This document shows, one piece after another, positions 23,101 to 33,220 of a DNA stretch of 64,000 nt (its first letter is position 1; every line of letters starts with the position of its first letter). The DNA comes from Lunularia cruciata. Its lineage: Eukaryota; Streptophyta; Marchantiopsida; Lunulariales; Lunulariaceae. The stretch spans positions 18,853,001 to 18,917,000 of the forward strand of contig OX419755.1 of assembly GCA_948567375.1 (NCBI GenBank), read 5' to 3'. A model generated the notes under the pieces. That model did not search any database. It had not been told where the DNA came from and was given only the letters and a program-made list of their open reading frames with translations. The position numbers and the translations under genes were made by a program.

Positions 23101-25140
23101 TTTACAAGTAATCCAAAGAGAGAAGGTTAGATCTTCTTTGGGTCATTAATATTTATGAGTGTCAAGATGGTGAGAGAGAAAAGACAATGAGAAAACCCTA
23201 GTATTTATCCTTTGCTACCCAAAGGTGGATATGTAGGGAACTCATTTAAGGAGTGAGTTGCTCCATAGCAAGCATTTAGGTTTCTTACTTTGGAATTGGG
23301 ACCTTAGTACCCTAGCCATCATCCAAGAGATGCAAAGCAAGCAACACAAGGAGTCAAGGAATCTTTGGAGTAATCTAAAGATGTGAACCAAAGAAAATTG
23401 TGAGATAGTCCTTTGCCTTGATGCAAGAGTCTCCAAAGGACTTACCTTTGATTGGAAAAAAGATGAATAAAAGATACATAGACTCCTATGACAAGGAAAG
23501 ATCAACAAGTAATAGTTGGAGGGTAGCCAATTACAAGGACCTTCCATAGAGAGTGGTTGTGACATCTCTGATGAAGCTCTATTGCCCAAAACAAACAACC
23601 TACCTAATTATAAACCAAGACATCATTTTTTAGCATGTCTATAAGGGAGTTTTCCGTAATTGGAGCAACACATTCTATTTGTAGACTTGGGCAAGGACCA
23701 GGGAGCTCAAAGAAAATAGAAGAGCAACCTACCTTGTCATCTTTTCCATATGCTTCTACATGGGACTGAACTTGTTCACTTGTGAGGAAAGGAAGTTGTT
23801 CTTAGCAACTTCCATTCTACATAGTACTTTGATGCTCAATCAAAGGCAAAGAATGTTACAATAGCAATTCAGAAGACAGATGTGTAGTTTTCCAAGACTG
23901 ATAAGTATGTGGACATGCATAGAGACAAAGCTTACATAAAACAGAAGATCAAAACCAACAAAGGCTACATCAACCCCAAAGAAACAACAAAAAAATCTAT
24001 AAATGGTATACTTGTCCTCCAAAGAGGAAAAAGTCAAAGAAAAGGAAGATGAAGATGAAGATAAGGAGCTCACCTTGCATGAGATATACACTAAATCTAA
24101 AGGAGAGCTAAAATATGAAAATTCTGATTCTGCACCTCCTAGAAAAAAAGATCAAGCTGCAAGAAGCCACCAAGCCAAAGGCCCAAAAGATCTTTGGGAC
24201 AAAGAACCAACAACTTTGATGCATCCAAGCTCACCTTGAGAAGTGCATGGAGTAGAAGGAGAAGAGGCCAAGGGAGACATAGAGATTCAAGATAAAAATG
24301 TCCTTGCAAGCATTCACCACTAAAATAAAAGAGAGTTATCATAATAGCATGAGGGATGAACATATCAAATGGAGTGGACTTTGTACCTAACTTTGTTTAC
24401 TTGGTCTTGAAGTACTTGTAGATGATAATGCAACTATTTAAGGAGGGTTGGTCCAAAGTGGTGGATAATATCTCCTCAGCAAAGGGAATGCACACAAACA
24501 AGTATTCATTCAAGTCAAAGAATGATGTCTTGAAGGATAAGGTGAGGAAGAACAAAACCTATACAAGGAGGAGTGCAAGAGAAGTGAGAAATTGTTACAA
24601 GAGAATGATGAGTTGAAGAGGTGGAATTTCTCCTTGATTGATGAAAAGAAGATCTCCAAGGATGAGATGCCATGAGTCCAAGAAGACCTAAGTGCTCTTT
24701 GGGTGATCAGTACCTAAAAGAAAAAGTGGGTGAACCAAACCAAAACAAGTGTAAGAAGTAGAGAGATTCTAAAGAGATTGGGAGAAATTATGACACAAGG
24801 AATACCACTCTCAAATTGATGATCGAGGAATATTGAAATAAGACATGTTTTTGGCTCAGGGTTCTGCAATTAAAGTTATAGGAGGAGATAAAGTAGCAAG
24901 CCACACACAAGCATAATTTATTGGAGGAACTCTATGCTGAAATCCAAGTCTTGTATAATACCAAGAAGAGTGTGGAGATAACCACAAAGATGTTGAAGAC
25001 ATTGGAAATTTGTTAAGACCAGCTAGTGATTTTTATTAAAGTAGTAAAGGAGGGAAGGATGACAAAAAAAAGCTATAGAAATTGAAACCATAGGTCTAGA
25101 CACTCAACAAAAAGACATTTGTGGACAAGAGGATAGATTT
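20105..25140 (+). other. Coiled-coil-like Lys/Glu-rich relics; no identifiable gene
   Basis: About 5 kb of A-rich + strand sequence whose broken frames encode highly charged, Lys/Glu/Gln-rich peptides, for example 20982-21257, 21271-21483, 24003-24239 and 24422-24616. The part at 21480-22000 reads as a stop-broken heptad-like coiled coil, and 24820-25130 has a similar character, so a duplicated block is possible. No protease, RT or integrase motifs were found. It could be a large non-autonomous retroelement interior or a decayed structural gene. 22000-23840 holds nothing I recognise. Confidence 0.35.
20772..20799 (+). repeat. (GAA)n microsatellite
   Basis: Nine or so uninterrupted GAA units within the Lys/Glu-rich relic region. 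Confidence 0.9.
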
Positions 25141-25506
25141 TGTAATAATGTGGAGTGAAGCAAAGCTAAATATAGCTAACAAATTGTAGAATTAGCGTAT
25201 AGCTATGCAACTTTAAGAATGTTCTAGAAGCCACTAGGAAGCTTCTTGGTGAGAAGCTTCCAATGAGTTTCCAAGGGTTGAGTAACTTGTATGCTTGGTT
25301 ACCTTAGCATAGCTTGCACTTCAAGTAAGGTAGCTTTTGAAAGGAACCTTCCTTGGAAGTTTCTTGAAAATCTTGTACATAGATTACCTATAAATACCAA
25401 AGCTCAAGTTCAAGCTAGGCATTAGGAGTTTCACTACATTGAGAGTTCCAATGTGATCATCCATTTTGATCTTCCATTCTTTTCTTTCTCTCCTTGGTCT
25501 CTTATA
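25141..25506 (+). mobile_element. LTR, family A (+): likely 5' LTR of the + strand gypsy element
   Basis: Starts TGTAATAATGTGG and ends GGTCTCTTATA. It has GAAGCTTCTTGGTGAGAAGC near 25242 and a TATA box (CCTATAAATACC) near 25388. TTGGTACCCAAG directly follows (25507-25518), a damaged primer-binding site of the TTGGTATC type. Flanking five-base repeats do not match, as expected for an LTR with its internal region attached. Confidence 0.7.
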
Positions 25507-28500
25507 TTGGTACCCAAGTAGGAATGTGATAGATGTAATCTATCATTCACCAAATCCATTTCCTCTGAACCATTGGAATTTCTATGTTCATGTACTACCA
25601 AAGCATTATTTTACATAGTTCATCATTTCACACTTTATGTAATATTTTCTAAATACAATAATCTTGTCCAATGAACCATCCAATTGTGACTTATGGAGAG
25701 TGTTGGATATGTTGTATCTATGTGGTAACTTAGATAAATGAAAGTATGTAGCTTGGTACATTAGTATTCATGGCATCAATGCTAAAGGTTATCATTACTA
25801 TGTAGCACAGATTTGAGCATCTTAGTTAATTATTGGAAAAGGGAGATTGTGATAGTCAACAACAAGAGCAAGTAGAGAGAGAGAAGGAGAAAATAAAGTT
25901 TGATTTCCAAAGCCAAAGTTATTTGACAGCAAGAATCTATTGGATGAAATAAAGAATTTTATGTTTGATTGCAAATGTTATTTTGAAACTACAAATCATC
26001 TATATAAATGAAGATGGATTCTTTTGGCTTTGAGCCAATCAAATAGAGTGGAAAACCTATAGTGGCAATTCCAAGTAGAGAAATATCAATGGCAATTTAT
26101 TGCTCCAATCTCAACATAGTAAAAATTCAAGGATGTACTAATTGTGAGATTCTAAGCGGTGAATGTTGCACAAGCAATACCAAATAAATTGGTAAAATAG
26201 AAGTAGATTGGTTCTATGAATAGTTACATCACTTAATTCCAAAACATAATAATGAAAATTCTAAAGATGTTGGAAGGTGAATCTTTAAGATTGGTCTGCC
26301 AGAGGCTTGAAATCACATACCAAATTAGAAATAACTATACTTAAGCTCAAATATTTAGAAGAAACCATGTAATTGGCAAAGCGCTTTGATTCTTTGGTTG
26401 TTACAACTTGGCCCTAAGCCATTCCATTTGCATTGCCCAAATGGAGTTCTTGGAGCAAGAAGATCAAGGAAACAAAGAACCCCAATAAGAGATATCAAGC
26501 CACTTAGTATGAACCTAATTTGTTCAAGGGGAATTGAAGCTTTGATCTATATAAGTTTGATAAATCTACAAGGTAAGGTATCTAATCTTGGTTGTAGAAT
26601 TTTGGTTGATTGTGGGAGTTTTAAGAATTGCATGTCCATGCAATTATCAAAGGAATTATATATTCCTATCAAGTTGATATTTGGTAATAAATTGATGATG
26701 GTTAAAAGTGTTATGCATTCAATATATCACATCATATTGCATTTAAGACTAGGAAGGAGCAGTCAAAGTATATATAATTTGTAGTAGGTCCCCTACACTA
26801 CAATATCATTCTAGGTCTTCCTTGGATTGAGTATCATAGGGTTCAATTTGGTTGGACACAAAGATAAATTTAAGTATAACATTAAGGTCAAAATTATTAA
26901 TTAGGCCATCTAGCACCTTTGAGGATGATACCTAAGAGTATTCAATCACAATGTGAGAATTTTTTTCAGTATAGCGGTTATAAAATAAGTTTTGGAAAAA
27001 CATTTTCCTATTTTTGCTTTGTGTATCAAGTCTATTATGTAAGGAGAATATGATGAGTAGAAGAAACCTCAAAAGGCAATGGTTGATTAAATAGTTCATG
27101 AGTTTGCAAGTGTATTTCTAGATGATATTTCAAAGGATTTACTCTTTGATTGAGGTATGCACTTAAAGATTGACCTATTGCCAAGTAGTACTCCAACAAA
27201 TCAATCTATGAGCTCTCACCAAAAGAGTCAGAAGAACTTTGAAAAATATTAACCAAGTTTTTGGAGAAGGATTTCATACAACATTGTACATCCTCTAGGG
27301 GAGCAACACTACTATTTGTACCAAAGAAGGATAGAGGATTTCAATTCATATTGACTACCATGGTCTTAGTAAACAAATTGGGAAGAATTTTTATCCCTTG
27401 CCTTGAATTGATGACTTAATGGATCAATTAAATAGAGCTTGATATTTCTGAAAGTTGGATCTTAGAAGCAACTATTAGTAGATTCTAATAGGAAGGAGAT
27501 GTACAAAAGACTACCTTTTGTACATGGTATAGGTATTTTGAAAGGATGGTTTTATCTTTTGTGCTCATTAATGCTCATGCAATCTTCATGGATCAAATGC
27601 AACAAAGCTAATCTATTGGATTGATATGTGATAGTATTCTTGGATGACATTTTGATTTATGGTAAGATTGAAACAAAACAAAAGAACCAAAATCCAAGAA
27701 TTCTTGAGATGACTCAACAATGAAAATTCTACTCCAAGAAGTCCAAGTGTGCTTTCTAGCAAAAGGAAGTTACCTTCTTGGACCACAAGGTTTTAGCAAA
27801 AAGATCAAGACCAAAAAGGAGAAATCAAGGTCATTACTTATTGGCCTACTCCTAGAGTCAACATCATCATTGGGAGAAATAATTACATTATATTGATATC
27901 AAGCTTGAGTACAAACCCATGAAGTTCCATGTCATTCCCAATGCCTTGTCATGATGACATGCTCTAAAGATTCTTCTCAAATAATCCATGGTAGCAACAA
28001 TCACACAATATCAGCAAACTCAAAGGTACACATAGAGTTCAATACTACTTTATAATAAGATTACTTCTTTCATCTTATGCAAATTTGTCTTGCAACATAT
28101 GAAAAGGAGTATAACACCTTTTGAATCAAAGATGGGCTTCTATTTTGTACAAACCAAATTGACATTCCAACTATGGGAGATTTACAAGTGATGCAACTTC
28201 AAGAAGTGCATGACTTACTAATCATTAGTCACATGGGTGTGGACAAGACCTTGAGTATCCCACAATGTCAATGGTGGTGGTAAAACCTAGGACAAGAGGT
28301 TTGAGAGTTTATCCAATCTTATAAGAGTAGCCAATGCAACAAAGCCAATGTTAAGAAATTGGGTGGACTCCTCCAAACACTCCTTATTCCAGATATCCAA
28401 TGAGAACATGTAAGTCTAGATCTCATCCTATCCTTATGAGAGACAATCAAGGCCATATAGCCATTATGGTGTTTTTTGATAAGCTTAATGAGTATATTTA

Positions 28501-29014
28501 CCCAGCATCTACCATGGATACTCTAACATTGGCATGGATCTTCAATATGGTCTTTAAATACCACAAGATGCTAGGAGCTCTCATCTTTGATCATGATCCT
28601 TGATCACTGGTACAAATTTGCAAGTGCTTTTCAAACTCCTTGACACCAAGCTTGCCTTTTTTATAACCTATCATCCTCAAACTCATGATCAAATAAAACA
28701 TGCAAATCACACTTTGGAGGATGTGTTATGTGCCTTTGTAAATATTCATCACACTTATTAGGATACGTATCTTGTGGTTATCAATTTTACTTGCAATAAT
28801 TCCAAGCATGCAAGTACAAGCTTCTCTCTCTCTCTTCTTGATCCACCACCATCTCATAACTCTCATACTTCTACTTTCTTGTCCAAGTTATCCATTTCTT
28901 TACACCAAGCCAAGTCTCACCTTCTTGTTGCTCAAAATTGGTAAAAGGACTATAATAATAATCAACATTATGATCTCACTTTCAAATTAATGATAAGGTG
29001 TAATCTTTCAAGGA
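25507..29014 (+). pseudogene. Ty3/gypsy gag-pol pseudogene, + strand
   Basis: Stop-broken gag-pol read left to right. Gag end near 26200-26330 (HLIPKHNNEN, IGLPEA). Protease in 26540-26780: GCRILVDCGSFKNC and QLSKELYIPIKLIFGNKL, with DCGS in place of the D-S/T-G site. Then NIILGLPWIEYHRVQFGW near 26800-26860. RT spread over about 27160-27800. RNase H end DIKLEYKP-KFHVIPNALS near 27895-27950. Integrase: SHMGVDKTLSIPQCQWWW near 28225-28280 (zinc-binding region), DNQGHIAIMVFFDKLNEYI near 28440-28500, LGALIFDHDP near 28570-28600, and ITYHPQTHDQIKHANHTLE near 28660-28720. It ends inside the C-terminal QHYDLTFKLNDKV block at about 28998, where a family B LTR interrupts it. Same broad family as the element at 13589-18733. 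Confidence 0.88.
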
Positions 29015-29744
29015 TAGGATACCTTAAGAGAAACACAAGAGAAAAAACACAAAATGTTAAACAATACTTTGCTGTCCCAAAGGATCACCTTGTGTTTATT
29101 ATATAATAAAGAGGATTCCCTCAAAGGAAGCTCCATCCTTGGATCAGATACATGGATTGGTGACATGGTAGTGAGCTCTACCCTTAGATCCGTTTCATGC
29201 ATGGGTGACATGTCACTTTTGGTCCTATCTGGTGGGTCAAACAAGCTTTGATTGGAGGGAATCTTTAAAGAATATTCTTGTAAGAATCTTATAATCATAT
29301 GGATGAGGCACCATTGGAAAGATCTTGATGAAATAAACTAGGGGGAAAGAAGGCCAACCTCTTTTTCCCTTGGGAGAATTCTATACTTTTTCAATGCCTA
29401 ATTCATTTGTTTGGGCTTCCAAAATTGACTCTAAAGTTTTCAGATTATTTTTGGCTCCTACCCTCATAGTAGAAGTACTCTTTTGGTGATACATCTATTT
29501 AATCTACTTAGTCCATTATTTAGAACATCCTTTCAAATGTTACCAAGCCAATTTTACCTCTAGGTAATATGTTTAGCTATTGGTATTGCATTTCCAAGTT
29601 GTTTTTGGCTCTTGCTCTATTATTAGAGATACTTTTTGGGGATACTTCTATTTGATCTACCTAATCCATCATATCTAACATCCCTCTAGATGTTACTAAG
29701 GTAATTTTCATGTAAAGATAGTATATTTAGCTATTGGTATTACA
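29015..29744 (-). mobile_element. LTR, family B (-): 3' LTR of the - strand pol element
   Basis: On the - strand it starts TGTAATACCAATAGC at 29744 and ends GGTATCCTA at 29015, matching the family B LTR at 18828-19597 in reverse complement. It has the same internal tandem duplication of about 180 bases (29420-29744) and a TATA-like TTATATAATAAA near 29100. A polypurine tract stands just outside its start. Its insertion cuts the + strand gypsy pseudogene in the C-terminal part of pol. Confidence 0.8.
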
Positions 29745-29763
29745 AACCTCCCCCTCTTTTAAG
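29745..29763 (-). promoter_or_regulatory. Polypurine tract
   Basis: On the - strand, CTTAAAAGAGGGGGAGGTT lies immediately before the LTR start TGTAATACC. This is the expected site for plus-strand DNA priming in an LTR retrotransposon. It shows that the LTR belongs to the - strand pol to its right and not to the + strand pol on its left. Confidence 0.75.
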
Positions 29764-31158
29764 TTGCAAAGTCCTCATTATGAAGTTGTTGTTCAAAAGA
29801 TTTCACTAACACCAATGCATTTGTCAAGTTGGTTGTTGACTGCCATGTTGCCTTATGCAATATACAAGGTATTCCGCACACAAGTAGCAAGTACCATGGA
29901 TGCATTTTTGGAGAATGCATTCAACTTCATATTCCTTCAGTCATCAATGAGTGTTGGACAAGGTCAAATTTCTTGTATGGAAGAAAAGTGGGGCGGTCGG
30001 GATGCAAATCTATGTAGTAAGGAAACATGGAAGATTGGATAGATCTTCATGTAGTTTGAGGTGATAGACCACTGCGCCAATTTGAAAAAGGATAGGAAAA
30101 GGCCCAATAAAACAAGGTTTAAGCTTGTGAGTGCCAACAAATGTGAGGTTGGTTATTTATAGCCAAACTTGATCTCCAACATTGAACTCCATGTGCCAGC
30201 AATGTTTATCTACATTCTATGTTTATTTATTTTGGGCAATTTGCAACCTATATTTGGCATTCTCTACTCCTTGTTGAGTTTTGGAAACAAAATTATTGAC
30301 AACATCTACCTTGGTATGCATTGGGTAAATCATCATCAAGCTTGAAGGTGTGAAAAGATGCTCTCCATACATGAGGAGGAATGGTGTGGTATGTGTGAAT
30401 GCATTCATTGAATTTGTTTTTATGCAAATTCCACCATATGGAAGTAAGGTATTCCACCTTTCTTGCTCCTCTAAGGTGAAGCACTAGAGCATGTCTTCAA
30501 TAGTGCAATTAGCTTGCTCTATTTAACCATTGGTTTATGGATGGTAAGCCATGGATATAGCCAATTTGATTTTGAATAAACCAAAGAGTGTTCTCCAAAA
30601 CAAATTGGTGAATTTAGTGCCTCTATCAATGATAAGCACTCAAGACAATCCATGGTGAGAAAAGACTGCATCTAAGTCCAATTGAGCTAGTTGTGGAGCA
30701 ATCATGTCCTTGGTGGTAAGATGAATATGAATTATTTTGCTAAGTCGCTCAACAAAGACTATGATAGAGTCAAACCATAAGGTGTTCTTGAGCAATTTTC
30801 AAACTAGATCAATGCTTACTTGTGCCCAATGTTTTGTAGATGTAGGATTAGGAAGGAGTTGAAGGAGTCCTATGGGAGCTTGATTAGAAGCTTTATTTTG
30901 CTGATAGAATACGAGGCAGCTTCAAACATGCTCCATCACATCATTGCTCATCTTGGGCCAATAATGGTGGCATTTGGGTTGCATCCAAGGTCTTGTCCAC
31001 TCCAACATGACCTACAATGGCAGAAATCATGACATTCTACTATGATGGTAGTTTTAATGTTTATATCATTTTGGATCCATAATCTGTTATCTCAACAAGT
31101 GAGTCCTTGGGTACTAGTGATACCTTTGGATGATCAAGCTCCTACAATTTGTGGGTTA
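29764..31158 (-). pseudogene. Ty3/gypsy integrase pseudogene, - strand
   Basis: Read right to left: GHVGVDKTL near 31000 (zinc-binding region of integrase); DVMEHV and APIGLLQLLPNPTSTKHW near 30850-30930; NAFTHTTPFLLMYGEHL near 30350-30410 (the SPFEALYG-type block); and a C-terminal block with NVGDQVWL and HKLKPCFIGPFPIL near 30080-30180. Stops and frameshifts throughout. The C-terminal block differs from that of the 13589-18733 element, so this is a second gypsy lineage, the owner of family B LTRs. Pol continues at 31577-31870 after a solo LTR. Confidence 0.82.
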
Positions 31159-31571
31159 GTGTAACAATATGGATTTTAGCAACAAAGTTAGTTAATGCTA
31201 ACAAAGTAGTGAATATACCAAAATTAGCCTAGAATATTCTAGAAGTATCTAGGAAGCTTCTTGGGAAGCTTCTCGGCTAGCTTAGCTTGCACCCAAGTAA
31301 GTAGCTTTTAGAAGCTTCCAATTAGCTTAGCTTGCAAGCCAATTAGGAGACCTCTAGAAGGAAGCTTCTTGAGAAGCTTCTTCGTTAACTTGGCTTGCAC
31401 TCCAAGAAAGTGACTCAAAGAAGCTTCTTGAGAAGCTTATCGAGAGCCTTGTATACTCTCTATAAATACCAGAACCAAAGCTCATGTTAGACATTTGGAG
31501 TTTACTACCTTCAAGTGTCCCAATGTGATCTTCCATTCTCCTATTTATCTCCTTGATCTTGGTCTTTTATA
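31159..31571 (+). mobile_element. Solo LTR, family A (+), inserted in the - strand pol
   Basis: Starts TGTAACAATATGG and ends GGTCTTTTATA. GTTAG (31154-31158) and GTCAG (31572-31576) form a five-base target-site duplication with one change. It has six exact GAAGCTTC words (31253, 31265, 31311, 31361, 31373, 31420) and a CTCTATAAATACC TATA box near 31460. It separates integrase from RNase H of the - strand pseudogene. Confidence 0.82.
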
Positions 31572-31576
31572 GTCAG

Positions 31577-31870
31577 TTTTTGTAGTAGCAAGAATCTTTG
31601 ACCAAAATTTAGGGTTCATCTTGACCTCTACCACCATATTGTTTACCATAGGCATTTGGGTAAATTCATCTGCAAGTTTCTTCTTGCCTTCCACATATGT
31701 GATCATCATGTTGAACTTTTGTCTCCACTCTGCCCACTAAATTTGTTGATGAGATAGATCTTTCTAAATCTCAAGATAGACTAAAAGTTTGTGGTCTATC
31801 TTTATTAGCAATGCCTTCTTGCCAAGATAGTGCTTCCAATGCTAAGGAAATTGGTTGATAATAGAACATA
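31577..31870 (-). pseudogene. RNase H part of the - strand gypsy pol
   Basis: On the - strand it encodes KHYLGKKALLIKIDHKLLVYL (a GK-x-F-x-x-x-TDH-x-x-L-x-YL-type RNase H block) and then WAEWRQKFNMMITYVEGKK and LADEFTQMP, which match the end of gypsy RNase H. The RT that should lie further right was not found beyond about 31870, so the element is truncated there. Confidence 0.75.
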
Positions 31871-33220
31871 AGACCATTCTCAAGACCACATGGCGACCAA
31901 ATGCCACTTGATCCCTATCACTCTCCTCACGTGAAATGATATTTTGAGAGAAGAGTAGTTTATTAGAGGAAGCACCATTGATCCAAGACCATATAGTGGA
32001 AGGTAAGAGTACTACATTAGAGGAAGAATTGTTAAGCTAAGAATATATGGAAGAAGGTAAGCAATTGGTATCAGATCCCACATGTGAATTGACATTGGAC
32101 ACCTAGGTATAGGCATCGGAATTTGAAAGTGCACCATTAAAGCAAAAATTGAGGAATCCACAAAATTAAGAGGAGCTTGAAACTCAACTTGTGCTTTATT
32201 GAATCAAGCTAAAGGAGGACGGAAAAAATGGTTTGGGACATTTTTAGCACTTTGCATATTCAAAGACATTTATAGACATTAGTGCTCAAAGCACTTCCAA
32301 GAGGAGAGAAATTGGGAGAATGGAGGAGAGTGGGTGGAAAAAGTAGATGAAGGTAGGAACTCTTGCATTTGAGCAGCAAAGTAAGAGACATTGAGCTAAG
32401 AAAACTCCTTAGTAAATGTCAAAATTGAGAAGAAGGACGTTTTGATATTCAGAGACACTCTTGTGCTTCAAGTTGACATTGAAATTATATTAGAAGCTAA
32501 AAGAGATCTAAGAGGTGAGGATTGGGAGTAGATAGAGTCTATGAGGAAACATGTTAAACAAGAGTGTTGCTAGTTGGATCAAGTAGGAGATAGCGTGCAG
32601 TGTGAAGAGTTCTTAGGATTGTAGAATTCATAAACCTTGACATAGCTATGGTTAAGCCCAGGATCCTCCAAAAAGTGACCTTGAAGAGAATTTATCTATC
32701 ATTGCCATCTTTAGTAGTAAGGTGGGAAGAATTGAGTATAGATCTAGTATCAATTTGCTATGAACATTTTGCCTGATCTACCATGTAGATTTTCAACCAA
32801 GGCTAAGGTACTCAAGTTAGAAACTTGTGAAATTTGAGCATGAATGGACTCAGCAATTAAAGGTCATCCACAAAATTGAGATGTTGTAGTATTGCTTACC
32901 ACTTGGCAATTACAAGATAGATTGGGAGAGGTTCTAGATAATGTTACTCAAGAGATGTTTGCAAAAGATACTTATGAGGTTTGAGAAGATTACACATTCA
33001 AATCAATTATAAACCACCAAGTGCATAGACTATTTTAGTTCTTTCTCCTCATTTTCCATCCAAACCACCTTCAACAAAATTAACAAGTTTTAGCTACAAC
33101 TATACTAGATTAGTTGACAAGCTTTCAAGTGTTCAATTGGGGATTAGCAATTTATTGATTAAGGACTTATTAATTTAAAATGGAATTTAGTTAGACACAA
33201 CAAATAGAGGTACTTGAGTA
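31870..33220. other. No recognisable gene; possible primer-binding site
   Basis: AT-rich sequence with no convincing coding frame. TTGGTATCAGATCCCA at 32065-32080 on the + strand looks like a tRNA-Met primer-binding site and is preceded by ...AAGCA, which could be an LTR end, but no LTR partner was recognised. Confidence 0.35.
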
